Shown: positions 36,223 to 45,605 of the stretch, piece by piece
Numbering within the stretch: the first letter of the stretch is position 1
Layout: every line of letters starts with the position of its first letter
Origin: Pseudoalteromonas nigrifaciens
Lineage (GTDB): Bacteria; Pseudomonadota; Gammaproteobacteria; Enterobacterales; Alteromonadaceae
Length of the DNA: 64,000 nucleotides
Direction: 5' to 3'
Assembly: GCF_002221505.1 (NCBI RefSeq)
Contig: NZ_CP011036.1
Coordinates: 372,001-436,000 of the forward strand
Translations under genes and position numbers: made by a program
The notes under the pieces: generated by a model
The model's database searches: none
What the model saw: the letters and a program-made list of their open reading frames with translations, nothing else
Told to the model about the DNA's origin: nothing

Positions 36223-38274
36223 ATGACCAATGCAAACACTAACCCATTAATTGGGCTTGAAGGCTTACCGCCATTTTCAAAAATAAAGCCAGAGCACGTA
36301 GTGCCAGCACTAAAGCACGGGATTGAGCAGTGCCGCCAAGCCATTGAAGATGTGCTTGCTAAAAAATCATACACTTGGAACGATTTAGTACTGCCACTAG
36401 AAGAAGCCGATGATAAATTATCACGGATGTTTTCGCCGGTATCGCATTTAAACTCAGTAATGAATAACGACGAACTACGTGAGCAATACGAGCAATGTTT
36501 ACCACTTATTTCTGAGTACTCAACTTTTGTAGGGCAGCATCAAGGTTTGTTTGCAGCTTACAACGCGTTATATAACAGTGATGAATTTAAAACCCTCACT
36601 ACCGCTCAGCAAAAGTCGATTACTAATGCATTACGCGATTTTAAATTATCGGGTATTGCACTAGAGCCCGCGCAGCAAAAACGTTATGGCGAAATTAGCG
36701 CGCGTTTATCAGAGCTGGCCTCTAAATTTGGCAACAATGTTATGGATGCCACATTGGCTTGGCATAAACACATTACCGATGAAAGTGAACTGGCTGGTTT
36801 ACCAGAGTCGGCGTTGGCTTTAGCTGCCGATACCGCAAAAAGTAAAGAATTAGACGGCTGGGTATTTACGCTCGATTTTCCATCGTACTTACCTATTATG
36901 ACCTACGCCGATAATCGCGAACTACGCGAAGAAACATACACAGCGTTTTCTACACGTGCGTCTGATCAAGGCCCTAATGCGGGTGAATTTGATAACTCAG
37001 CAATTATGAGCGAAGAGCTAGCGCTACGTCATGAACTAGCACAGCTGCTTGGCTTTAATAGCTACGCTGAAAAGTCACTTGCCACTAAAATGGCTGAGAC
37101 GCCTGCACAAGTATTCTCATTTTTAGAAGACCTAGCGGCTAAATCAAAACCACAAGCAGAGCAAGAACTTGCAGAGCTACAAGCCTACGCAGAGCAAAAA
37201 CACGGTATTACCGAACTAGCAGCGTGGGATTTTGGTTATTACGGCGAAAAGCTTAAGCAAGACAAATACGCCATTTCAGACGAAGTACTCCGCCCGTATT
37301 TTCCAGCTAATAAAGTATTAAGTGGTTTGTTTGAAACAGTTAACCGTTTATTTGGCATTAGCGTAAAAGAAGTCAGTGATTTTGACAGCTACCACAAAGA
37401 TGTACGCTTTTTTGAAATATACGACAGCAGTAATACGTTACGTGGCCGTTTTTATCTCGACTTATATGCTCGCGATCATAAACGAGGTGGCGCATGGATG
37501 GACGACTGTATGGGGCGCAAAGTACGCGCTAGCGGCGAATTGCAAACACCAGTGGCGTATTTAGTTTGTAACTTTAACAAAGCAATAGGCGATAAGCCGG
37601 CCTTGTTTACTCATAACGAAGTAACTACTTTATTCCATGAGTTTGGCCATGGTATTCATCATATGCTAACTCAGGTAGATGCAGCTCCTGTTGCAGGCAT
37701 TAACGGCGTTGCATGGGATGCGGTAGAGCTACCAAGTCAGTTTTTAGAAAACTGGTGCTACGAAGAGCAAGCACTTAGCTTTATTTCAGGGCATTACGAA
37801 ACCGGCGAGCCACTACCAAAAGAGCTACTAGATAAGTTACTAGCGGCTAAAAACTATAACTCGGGCATGCAAATGCTGCGTCAGTTAGAGTTTTCGTTAT
37901 TCGACTTTAAAATACATAACGACTACATAGCCGGTGAGCCATGTAATATTCAAGCTGTGCTTAACGACGTACGTAGCCGCACCTCGGTGATTAAAGCGCC
38001 AGAATTTAACCGCTTTCAGCATGGCTTTAGCCATATTTTTGCCGGTGGTTATAGCGCAGGTTATTACTCGTATAAATGGGCAGAAGTACTCTCTGCCGAT
38101 GCTTATTCTAAATTTGAAGAAGAGGGCATTTTTAACCCAGAAACAGGGCGAGCATTTATGCAGCACATCCTAGAAAAAGGCGGCAGCGAAGAGCCAATGG
38201 AATTATTTAAAAACTTCCGTGGCCGCGAGCCAAATGTTGACGCACTTCTTCGCCACAGCGGTATTGCTGCCTAA
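36223..38274 (+). CDS. prlC: oligopeptidase A (M3 metallopeptidase)
   Basis: Cytoplasmic zinc peptidase degrading short peptides, including cleaved signal peptides. The HExxH zinc site is in FHEFGHGIHHML, with the third ligand Glu in the ENWCYEEQ region. N-terminal NPLIGLEGLPPFSKIKPEHV and C-terminal FAGGYSAGYYSYKWAEVLSAD are family hallmarks. The ATG at 36223 (MTNANTNPL) is chosen over the upstream in-frame ATG at 36193. The length is 683 residues. prlC followed by rsmJ is the conserved gammaproteobacterial order. Confidence 0.96.
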   Translation: MTNANTNPLIGLEGLPPFSKIKPEHVVPALKHGIEQCRQAIEDVLAKKSYTWNDLVLPLEEADDKLSRMFSPVSHLNSVMNNDELREQYEQCLPLISEYSTFVGQHQGLFAAYNALYNSDEFKTLTTAQQKSITNALRDFKLSGIALEPAQQKRYGEISARLSELASKFGNNVMDATLAWHKHITDESELAGLPESALALAADTAKSKELDGWVFTLDFPSYLPIMTYADNRELREETYTAFSTRASDQGPNAGEFDNSAIMSEELALRHELAQLLGFNSYAEKSLATKMAETPAQVFSFLEDLAAKSKPQAEQELAELQAYAEQKHGITELAAWDFGYYGEKLKQDKYAISDEVLRPYFPANKVLSGLFETVNRLFGISVKEVSDFDSYHKDVRFFEIYDSSNTLRGRFYLDLYARDHKRGGAWMDDCMGRKVRASGELQTPVAYLVCNFNKAIGDKPALFTHNEVTTLFHEFGHGIHHMLTQVDAAPVAGINGVAWDAVELPSQFLENWCYEEQALSFISGHYETGEPLPKELLDKLLAAKNYNSGMQMLRQLEFSLFDFKIHNDYIAGEPCNIQAVLNDVRSRTSVIKAPEFNRFQHGFSHIFAGGYSAGYYSYKWAEVLSADAYSKFEEEGIFNPETGRAFMQHILEKGGSEEPMELFKNFRGREPNVDALLRHSGIAA

Positions 38275-38320
38275 AGTATAAAGTTAACTCTATACACTTT
38301 GAGTTACTCACCAATATATA

Positions 38321-38362
38321 GCGGTCAGTTTTCATTATGAAACTGACCGCTTTATTTTTTAC
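38321..38362 (+). terminator. terminator after prlC
   Basis: An eleven-base perfect stem GCGGTCAGTTT/AAACTGACCGC is followed by TTTATTTTTT, 47 bases beyond the prlC stop. It gives rsmJ its own transcription unit. Confidence 0.92.
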
Positions 38363-38482
38363 AGCATTTGAACTTTAATTACTCTCAAATTCAAGACTAT
38401 TGTTTTCCTTTCATTGCTAATTTAATGCTTTAAACTAAGGCGCTTGATATACTAAAAAAGTATTTTATCGTCGGAGTGTAGA

Positions 38483-39241
38483 GTGGTTATTAAGTGTGCC
38501 TTTAAAGAATGCCGTCCTTATTTAAATGAGTTAGAAACACGTTTTGGCTTAGCCCATTGGGCAGATCAAAGCAGTGGTTTTAGCCTGCATTACGACGATA
38601 CAGGCCTGAGCTTATATAAAACCGATGAGCCTAAACTAGGCGCAATAAGCGTTGACTTTGTTACGGGCGCTGCAGCGCACAGACGAAAGTTTGGCGGCGG
38701 TAAAGGCCAAGCAATTGCCAAAGCAGTAGGCTTAAATAAAGGGGCTACTCCGGTAGTTCTCGACGCTACAGCAGGGCTAGGACGTGATGGTTTTGTATTA
38801 GCGTCGCTTGGTTGTAAAGTTATATTGCACGAACGCCACCCCGTAGTTGCAGCACTTTTATACGATGGTCTGCAGCGCGCATACAACGACATTGAAATTG
38901 GTCCGTGGATGCAGCAAAACATGAGCCTCATATTTGGCTCAAGCCATACCTTACTTGCTCAATGCGAAAGCATGCCAGATGTAGTTTACTTAGATCCTAT
39001 GTTTCCGCATCGCGAAAAATCAGCCTTAGTTAAAAAAGAAATGCGCGTATTTCAAGACTTAGTAGGCGCCGACACCGACGCCGACGATTTACTCGAATTT
39101 GCCTACCCACTTGCCAGTAAGCGCGTGGTAGTAAAGCGCCCCGACTATGCCCCGTTTTTAAACGATAAAACTCCTAGCATGCAAATTAAAACGAAAAAAA
39201 ACCGCTTCGATGTATACGTAAAAGCTGCGATGAACAAGTGA
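38483..39241 (+). CDS. rsmJ: 16S rRNA (guanine1516-N2)-methyltransferase
   Basis: SAM enzyme modifying G1516 of 16S rRNA. GTG start with CGGAG upstream. Motifs: [33 protein letters not shown] (SAM site), [31 protein letters not shown] and [10 protein letters not shown]. Full length at 252 residues and intact: the transposon sits 34 bases beyond the stop codon. The 3' end of rsmJ is one of the known chromosomal attachment sites of I-F3 CRISPR-associated transposons, so this coding end should hold the guide-matched target. Confidence 0.96.
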   Translation: MVIKCAFKECRPYLNELETRFGLAHWADQSSGFSLHYDDTGLSLYKTDEPKLGAISVDFVTGAAAHRRKFGGGKGQAIAKAVGLNKGATPVVLDATAGLGRDGFVLASLGCKVILHERHPVVAALLYDGLQRAYNDIEIGPWMQQNMSLIFGSSHTLLAQCESMPDVVYLDPMFPHREKSALVKKEMRVFQDLVGADTDADDLLEFAYPLASKRVVVKRPDYAPFLNDKTPSMQIKTKKNRFDVYVKAAMNK

Positions 39242-39275
39242 GTTTTATTCTAATTCATTGTTAAGTATGTACTTT

Positions 39276-39427
39276 TGTCGCTGAAACCATAGTTTGACAT
39301 AATACAACCATATAGTGACATAATTAAACCATACTTTGACATAAAACCCCTTATTAAAAATGATGGTAATAATTAATCTTGTTAAAATCAATGTATTGCA
39401 TTTTTATTAAACCATAGTGTGACATAA
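39276..39427 (+). repeat. CAST left end with four TnsB-binding-type repeats
   Basis: After the terminal TGT, an 18-base repeat AACCATAnTnTGACATAA occurs at 39285-39302, 39306-39323 (slightly divergent), 39327-39344 and 39410-39427, all in the same orientation. The first three are spaced exactly 21 bases apart and the fourth lies 83 bases further in. The nine-base gap from the TGT terminus to the first AACC is the arrangement I recall for other I-F3 ends. Confidence 0.9.
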
Positions 39428-39482
39428 TTATTTTTTGTTTGTATAGTATGTGTACAATAGTAAAAAAATAGTTATTTCAGTC

Positions 39483-40112
39483 ATGTATATACGCAACTTA
39501 AGAAAGCCATCTCCAAATAAAAATGTATTCAAATTTGCGAGCACTAAAGTCAGTAATGTAATTATGTGTGAAAGTACATTAGAGTTTGATGCATGTTTTC
39601 ATCATGAATATAACGATGAAATTGAAAGTTATGGCAGTCAGCCTGAAGGCTTTAAATATGAGTTTATGGGTAAAAGCTTACCTTACACACCTGATGCACT
39701 GATTTCGTATACGAATAAAACCCAAAAATACCACGAATATAAACCTTACTCTAAAATTACTTCCCCACTATTTAGAGCAAAATTTGCTGCGAGACGAGAT
39801 GCATCATTAAAATTGGGAATTGATCTTGTTTTAGTGACTGATAGGCAGATTAGGGTAAATCCAATATTAAGTAACTTAAAACTATTACACCGTTATTCCG
39901 GTGTTTATGGTGTTAATGGCATTCAAAACGAGCTCCTCAGCTTTATTCATAAATCCGGAGCAATCAAGCTAAATGATATAAGCTCTCAGATTGGGATACC
40001 AATTGGTGAAACACGATCTTTTTTATTTGGGCTCATGCATAAAGGGTTGGTTAAGGCTGATCTAGGGTGTGATGATTTAACTAATAATCCAACATTATGG
40101 GCTACACCATGA
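39483..40112 (+). CDS. tnsA: TnsA, Tn7-like transposase endonuclease subunit
   Basis: Restriction-enzyme-like subunit that cuts the 5' ends of the transposon, allowing cut-and-paste rather than cointegrate formation. I chose ATG 39483 (MYIRNLRKPS...NKNVFKFAS), since I-F3 TnsA proteins start with an RNLRxS motif; the open frame begins at 39450. The nuclease residues are visible: E34 in STLEFD, D71 in TPDAL and E85-x-K87 in HEYKP. A C-terminal winged-helix region follows, which in the family contacts TnsC. 209 residues. Its stop overlaps the tnsB start as ATGA. Confidence 0.93.
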   Translation: MYIRNLRKPSPNKNVFKFASTKVSNVIMCESTLEFDACFHHEYNDEIESYGSQPEGFKYEFMGKSLPYTPDALISYTNKTQKYHEYKPYSKITSPLFRAKFAARRDASLKLGIDLVLVTDRQIRVNPILSNLKLLHRYSGVYGVNGIQNELLSFIHKSGAIKLNDISSQIGIPIGETRSFLFGLMHKGLVKADLGCDDLTNNPTLWATP

Positions 40113-41371
40113 CTGATTTTTTTAATGAATTTGATGAATCACTAGCGCCATTAAAGCCACAAACGCCCACACAATACGTCAAATTAGATGATGCCAACTT
40201 AATCAAGCGTGATCTGGATACCTTTAATGACGCTTTAAAAAGCCAAGCGTTACAAAGATATAAGCTAATAAGCTCTATAGATAAAAAACTTTCACGTGGG
40301 TGGACCCAGCAAAATTTAGATCCTATTTTAGACGATCTTTTTAAAGAGAATACTCAAGATCGGCCAAATTGGCGGACTGTTGCTCGTTGGCGTAAAAAGT
40401 ATATTGACAGCAACGGGAATATTGCCTCTCTTGCTGATAAAAACCATAAAATGGGAAACAGAACCAAGCGTATAAAAGGGGATGATAAGTTTTTTGATAA
40501 AGCGCTAGAGCGTTTTTTAGATGCTAAAAGACCGACTATAGCAACAGCATACCAGTATTATAAAGACCTAATTATTATTGAAAATGAGAATATTGTTGAA
40601 GGCAAAATTCCAATCATATCTTACACCGCTTTTAATAAAAGAATTAAAGCAATACCCCCATACGCGGTGGCTGTAGCAAGGCATGGTAAGTTTAAAGCAG
40701 ATCAATGGTTCGCTTACTGTTCGGCACACGTGCCACCGACAAGAATTCTAGAGCGTGTAGAGATTGATCATACACCACTTGATTTGATCCTGCTTGATGA
40801 TGAGTTACTTATTCCCATTGGAAGACCTTACCTAACATTACTTATTGATGTATTTAGTGGTTGTGTCCTTGGTTTTCATCTTAGTTATAAATCTCCTTCG
40901 TACGTATCTGCTGCTAAGGCTATTACTCATGCTATTAAACCAAAGAAACTTGATGCTATGAGTATACAATTACAAAATGATTGGCCTTGCTTTGGTAAAT
41001 TTGAAAACTTAGTTGTAGATAATGGTGCTGAGTTTTGGTCTAAAAACTTAGAGCATGCTTGTCAGTCAGCAGGAATAAATATTCAATATAACCCTGTACG
41101 CAAACCTTGGCTAAAGCCCGTTGTAGAGCGTTTTTTTAAAGTCATAAATCAGTATTTAATATCAGAATTTCCAGGGAAAACATTCTCAAATATTCTAGAA
41201 AAAGAAGAATATAACCCTGAAAAAGATGCAATTATACGTTTTTCAACGTTTGTAGAAGAGTTCCAGCACTGGATTGTAGATGTATACCATCAAGATAGTG
41301 ACTCTCGTGAAACGCATATCCCCCTGTGTCAGGATAGTTGTCGCCTCTAACTTTTAATAGAGGCAGATATA

Positions 41372-41878
41372 ATGAGACGTCAATTTACACAAGAATTTAA
41401 AGTTCAAGCGGTTGAAAAAGCATTATCTCAATGTGATGATGTTCGCTTAGAAGATATTGCAGATGATTTAGGTGTCGGTTATTCAACGTTACAGCGTTGG
41501 ATAGCACTCGCAAAAAAACATCAACTTGAAACACACCAGACGGGTAGCCAAATGACAGCAGAAAAACGACCACAAGACTGGAGTTTAGAAGAAAGACTCA
41601 GCGCGATCATTGACTGTGGTCATTTAGATGAAACAGCCATTAATGAATACTGTCGTAATAAAGGGCTTTACCCGCATCATATTAAGCAGTGGAAGCAAGA
41701 TTTTGCCCAAGGACCTACAACGAAACTAGCTAAATCAGACAGTAAACAGCTTAAGCAAGAGATAAAACAGCTGCAAAAAGAACTGAATCGTAAAGATAAG
41801 GCCTTAGCTGAAACAGCCGCTCTGCTTGTACTCAAAAAAAAAGCGGATGCACTTTGGGGTTTCAACGAGGACGATTAA
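41372..41878 (+). CDS. IS3-family transposase OrfA
   Basis: Helix-turn-helix DNA-binding protein of an IS3-family element, 168 residues. Two HTH-like segments are visible (RRQFTQEFKVQAVEKAL...LGVGYSTLQRWIA and a second ending NKGLYPHHIKQWKQDF), then a leucine-zipper-like coiled coil (LKQEIKQLQKELNRKDKAL). A run of nine As at 41834-41842 lies in the overlap with OrfB and suits a -1 ribosomal frameshift that makes the fused OrfAB transposase. Confidence 0.92.
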   Translation: MRRQFTQEFKVQAVEKALSQCDDVRLEDIADDLGVGYSTLQRWIALAKKHQLETHQTGSQMTAEKRPQDWSLEERLSAIIDCGHLDETAINEYCRNKGLYPHHIKQWKQDFAQGPTTKLAKSDSKQLKQEIKQLQKELNRKDKALAETAALLVLKKKADALWGFNEDD

Positions 41879-42918
41879 CAACAGCGACTGAGCGACATGA
41901 ATTAATAACGCTTATCACAAACGCACAGGCTTCAGGGGCAAGGAAAGAAAAGGCATGTGAGTTACTTGGACTGACACTAAGAACCGTTCAGCGGTGGATT
42001 GAAGCAGACGATATGACTGACAAACGGACGAGTACGAAAAAACAGCCGCCAAACCGTCTCACAGAGTTAGAGCGGCAGCGCATTATTAATACGGTTAATT
42101 CAGCCGAATATGGGCATTTACCGGCCAGTAAAATAGTCCCTAAGCTGCTTGATAAGGGCATATGGATAGCGTCTGAAAGTTCGTTTTATCGTGTCATGAA
42201 GGCACATAACTTATTAACGCATAGAGAAAAAGTAAAGCCGGCTAAGCCGATGAAAAAGCCAAGAGCATTGAAGGCTGTGCGTGCAAATGAAGTATACACT
42301 TGGGATATCACCTATTTACCAACGAGCGTAAAAGGGCAGTTTTTATACTTATATTTAGTGATGGACATTTTTAGTCGAAAGGTTGTTGGCTGGCAGGTTT
42401 ACGACACACAGTTAAGTGAATTAGCCGCAGATTTAATGAAGGATATTTGCAGTCGGGAGCAAATAAAGCGCGAGCAAGTCACGTTGCACTCAGATAATGG
42501 TAGCCCAATGAAAGGCGCGACATTACTGGCAACATTACAGGAGTTAGGGATTGTGCCATCATTTAGTCGACCGTCAGTAAGTAATGACAATCCATACTCT
42601 GAGTCGTTATTTAAAACGTTAAAGTATCGCCCAGAATACCCAGAAAAGGCATTTGAAGATATAAGCGCAGCAAGAGAATGGGTAAGTGGGTTCGTTGATT
42701 GGTACAATAATGAGCACCTTCACAGTGGTATAAAATTTGTGACGCCAAACCAGCGTCATTCAGGTTTAGATAAAGAAATATTAGCTAAGCGTCAGCAGGT
42801 AAACGACGCAGCTAAATTGAATAACCCAAGTCGTTGGTCAGGAAAGTCACGAGACTGGTCAATGATAAATGAAGTAAATTTAAACCCTGAGAAAAAAGAA
42901 GAAATGCGGGCGGCATAA
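41854..42918 (+). CDS. IS3-family transposase OrfB (integrase core)
   Basis: Catalytic part of the IS3 transposase, in the -1 frame relative to OrfA. The first codon in the frame is TTG at 41854, which is not a convincing independent start; expression is more likely by frameshifting on the A9 run, giving KKKSGCTLGF at the junction. The rve DDE core is visible in TWDITYLP, LHSDNGSPM and the Glu in NDNPYSESLFKTLKY. The element looks intact and may be active. Confidence 0.93.
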   Translation: MGFQRGRLTTATERHELITLITNAQASGARKEKACELLGLTLRTVQRWIEADDMTDKRTSTKKQPPNRLTELERQRIINTVNSAEYGHLPASKIVPKLLDKGIWIASESSFYRVMKAHNLLTHREKVKPAKPMKKPRALKAVRANEVYTWDITYLPTSVKGQFLYLYLVMDIFSRKVVGWQVYDTQLSELAADLMKDICSREQIKREQVTLHSDNGSPMKGATLLATLQELGIVPSFSRPSVSNDNPYSESLFKTLKYRPEYPEKAFEDISAAREWVSGFVDWYNNEHLHSGIKFVTPNQRHSGLDKEILAKRQQVNDAAKLNNPSRWSGKSRDWSMINEVNLNPEKKEEMRAA

Positions 42919-43587
42919 AATTTAACTTGAGGCGACAACTAACTTGAAAAACTCCGATATCCCAATCAAGAAGTGGCAACAAGGATATGATGTCTATCCT
43001 CCTTTAACTATGAATGAAGAAGATGAAGCGCGTTTTACTATGTTAATGCGCATTTCAGACTCAAGAACGTTAGCTAGAAATGGTATAAAGTTTGAAGAGC
43101 TAATGTATGACTCGACTGCTTTAGCTGATTACCGTAAACATTATCCGCAAACAAAAGAAACTGTAAAGAAACTGATTAAAGTCGACCCAGATGACATCTC
43201 AAAAATTTATGTTTACTTAGAAGAGCTTGAAAGCTACCTAGAAGTACCGTGTACAGATCCTACCGGTTATACGGATGGGTTAAGTATTTATGCGCATAAA
43301 ATGATAAAAAAAATTAACAGAGAAATTATAAGAGAATCTAAAGACGTCTTAGGGCTATCTAAAGCTCGCATGGCTATTCATGAGCGAGTAAAACAAGAGC
43401 AAGAGTTTTTTATCGCATCAAAAACTAAAAGCAAGATCACAGCTGTTAAAAAGCAGGCTCAAATAGCCGATGTAAGTAATACAGGTAAAGGGACTATTAA
43501 AATCTCTGAAGAAAAAACAGCCCCGGTGCAAAAAAATATAGTTAACGATACATTTGATGATTGGGATGATGACTTAGAGGCATTTGA

Positions 43588-44589
43588 ATGAATGTCTTAA
43601 CAGAAATACAGATAGAACAGTTGTACAACTTTAGCGATTGCATCGTTATGCACCCGCAAATTAAAACAATTTTTAATGACTTTGATGAATTGAGATTAAA
43701 CCGTAAATTCCAAACAGACCAACAGTGTATGCTATTAATTGGTGATACAGGAGTTGGAAAAAGCCATACCATTAATCACTATAAAAAAAGAGTTCTAGCT
43801 ACACAGAATTATAGCCGAAACACTATGCCAGTTTTAATAAGCCGTATATCTAGGGGAAAAGGCTTAGATGCTACTTTAATCCAAATGCTAGCAGATCTGG
43901 AGCTATTTGGAAGTAGTCAAATTAAAAAGCGAGGCTACAAAACCGACCTTACTAAAAAGCTTGTAGAAAGCTTAATTAAAGCTCAAGTTGAGTTACTCAT
44001 CATTAACGAGTTTCAGGAGTTAATAGAGTTCAAAAGCGTACAAGAACGGCAACAAATCGCAAATGGGCTAAAGTTTATTAGTGAAGAAGCCAAAGTGCCA
44101 ATAGTACTGGTTGGTATGCCTTGGGCTGCAAAAATAGCTGAAGAACCTCAATGGGCTTCTCGCTTAGTTAGAAAAAGAAAACTCGAATACTTTAGCTTAA
44201 AGAACGACAGCAAGTACTTTCGCCAATATTTAATGGGTCTAGCGAAGAAAATGCCATTTGATGCGCCGCCTAAGCTTGAAAGTAGGCATACCGCTACGGC
44301 GCTTTTTGCAGCTTGTAGAGGTGAAAATAGAGCACTTAAACATCTACTGTTGGAGGCTTTAAAATTAGCATTGAGTTGCGATGAGTATCTTGAAAACAAA
44401 CATTTGATTACTGCTTATAAAAAGTTTGATTTTTTTAATGATAAGGAAAAACTAAAATTAAAAAATCCTTTTAAACAAGATATTAAAGATATTGAAATTT
44501 ATGAGGTGATCAAAAACTCATCTTATAACCCAAATGCATTAGACCCAGAAGATATGCTTACAGGTCGAAAATTCGCAATAGAAAAGTAA
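43588..44589 (+). CDS. tnsC: TnsC, AAA+ transposition regulator
   Basis: ATPase that polymerises on target DNA and passes the signal from the TniQ-Cascade target complex to TnsA-TnsB. Walker A GDTGVGKSH (residues 52-60), Walker B-like LLIINEFQEL (136-145, Asn-Glu where Asp-Glu is usual), and a sensor-type GMPWAAKIAEEPQ near residue 175. 333 residues, the usual I-F3 TnsC length. ATG overlaps the tnsB stop (ATGA), so the IS in tnsB may also reduce its translation. The frame itself is intact. Confidence 0.93.
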   Translation: MNVLTEIQIEQLYNFSDCIVMHPQIKTIFNDFDELRLNRKFQTDQQCMLLIGDTGVGKSHTINHYKKRVLATQNYSRNTMPVLISRISRGKGLDATLIQMLADLELFGSSQIKKRGYKTDLTKKLVESLIKAQVELLIINEFQELIEFKSVQERQQIANGLKFISEEAKVPIVLVGMPWAAKIAEEPQWASRLVRKRKLEYFSLKNDSKYFRQYLMGLAKKMPFDAPPKLESRHTATALFAACRGENRALKHLLLEALKLALSCDEYLENKHLITAYKKFDFFNDKEKLKLKNPFKQDIKDIEIYEVIKNSSYNPNALDPEDMLTGRKFAIEK

Positions 44590-44729
44590 GCTATACTAGC
44601 CAGGCTTGATTAAGGCATTCAAATGTTGGAATCCGTTTTTCTAAATGGGGCTAAAAGATTTACAGAGTGTTCAGTTGTATTATTAGTTGTATTAGTTCAG
44701 TGGAGCCCAAGTGATTTAATATTTTATCA

Positions 44730-45605
44730 TTAACTTGAATACTTTTTTCTATTTCTGTTTTTTAAAATTGCCGTAGCAGTCCCATTTTCTAATGAAGTTT
44801 TTTTTGAAGCCATCTTCATTATTTTATCGACTTGACTATCAGGAATTTCACTTGCTATTTCGTAACAGGACGTACAATTGTATTTAAGATAACTTTCAAC
44901 ATGATTTGGTACCTTAGAGTCTGGGCTATTGAAGTTCTCTTCTTTATTTAACTCTAACCCTTGCCAATTATTACTCTTAAAGTTCAATAGCTCACAAACA
45001 ATTAAAATATACGGTAACTTTATATATAAAGTAGATGCCTGATTATTTTCATCATCAACACGTAAATTTATTGCTATGGAGCGTTCAAAGTAAACATAAT
45101 CTTCAATATCAATCACACCTGATTGATAGCTATGCTTATTTAGGGGCACAAAAAATGTTTTAAAAGGAAGGCTTTCTTTATGCTTAAATGCTTTTTTTAT
45201 TGCATTAGCACATTTATTGAACTCCTCTATTTCACTCTCGTAATATTCCTTATTTGTTTCTTTGGTATTAGCCATAATATATGTAGCTCTCCATAATAAA
45301 GAGAGAATGAACATATTAAATTTTTGCCAATTGATTTCTTCATGGGAAATGAAACCGTCATTTTTAGTTAGCGGCATGAATACAAAGTTAGCAAAATATG
45401 ACTCATAAGCTGAAAAGTCGTTTTCACATGATGAGCATAAAAGACGCGTTTTATATCCATCTTGAGCTGGCTGATTAACGTTTCTCCCGTCTCGCATTCT
45501 TCCTGTTGTTGCAGTTTTTTTCATCCAATTGTATACAAACTTTGGGATGATATGAGATATCTGCAAACTACTTTTATCTTCTAAACAGAACTTACATTTT
45601 TCCAT
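44730..45605 (-). CDS. putative HNH-type zinc protein, CAST cargo
   Basis: Not assignable to a named family by eye. The N-terminus reads CKFCLEDKSSLQISHIIPKF, followed by LLCSSCENDFSAYE near residue 55. This CxxC - HxIPK - CxxCE layout is typical of HNH/zinc-nuclease-like folds. The remaining 200 residues show no signal peptide or membrane segment and end in a basic tail. It lies 90 bases downstream of the IS-split nuclease-STAND gene on the same strand, at the end of the minus-strand defence block and next to tnsC. A nuclease role in defence is a guess from context. Confidence 0.6.
   Translation of the reverse strand: MEKCKFCLEDKSSLQISHIIPKFVYNWMKKTATTGRMRDGRNVNQPAQDGYKTRLLCSSCENDFSAYESYFANFVFMPLTKNDGFISHEEINWQKFNMFILSLLWRATYIMANTKETNKEYYESEIEEFNKCANAIKKAFKHKESLPFKTFFVPLNKHSYQSGVIDIEDYVYFERSIAINLRVDDENNQASTLYIKLPYILIVCELLNFKSNNWQGLELNKEENFNSPDSKVPNHVESYLKYNCTSCYEIASEIPDSQVDKIMKMASKKTSLENGTATAILKNRNRKKYSS

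Larger units (their letters stand above)
41323..42956 (+). mobile_element. IS3-family insertion sequence inside tnsB
   Basis: About 1.63 kb with two overlapping transposase frames. Both ends carry the inverted repeat TAGTTGTCGCCTC (41335-41347, and its complement at 42929-42941). The element is bounded by ATATCCC at 41316-41322 and 42957-42963. Seven bases is longer than the 3-5 usual for IS3 elements, so part of that match may be chance, and the exact ends are uncertain by a few bases. Confidence 0.88.
40109..43591 (+). pseudogene. tnsB: tnsB, DDE transposase, split by an IS3-family element
   Basis: TnsB binds the transposon ends and joins their 3' strands to the target. Part one runs from ATG 40109 to 41322 and part two from 42957 to 43591. 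Removing the IS and one copy of the ATATCCC repeat joins them in frame (THIP-IKKWQQG) into 613 residues. The DDE triad is D220 (EIDHTP), D304 (VVDNGAEF) and E340 (VVERFF), all before the break. The break removes the C-terminal barrel and tail, which in this family hold the TnsC-contacting segment. The 5' fragment ends in IS-encoded residues (PLCQDSCRL). Probably non-functional. Confidence 0.92.

Noticed and set aside
39428..39482. tnsA promoter with a TACAAT -10 box at 39453-39458
   Set aside because: No acceptable -35 at 16-18 bases upstream could be picked, so it is not listed as a feature.
41329..42951. Alternative IS3 ends giving a 3-4 base duplication
   Set aside because: No 3-4 base repeat at those points keeps tnsB in frame as cleanly as ATATCCC; kept only as an uncertainty of a few bases.
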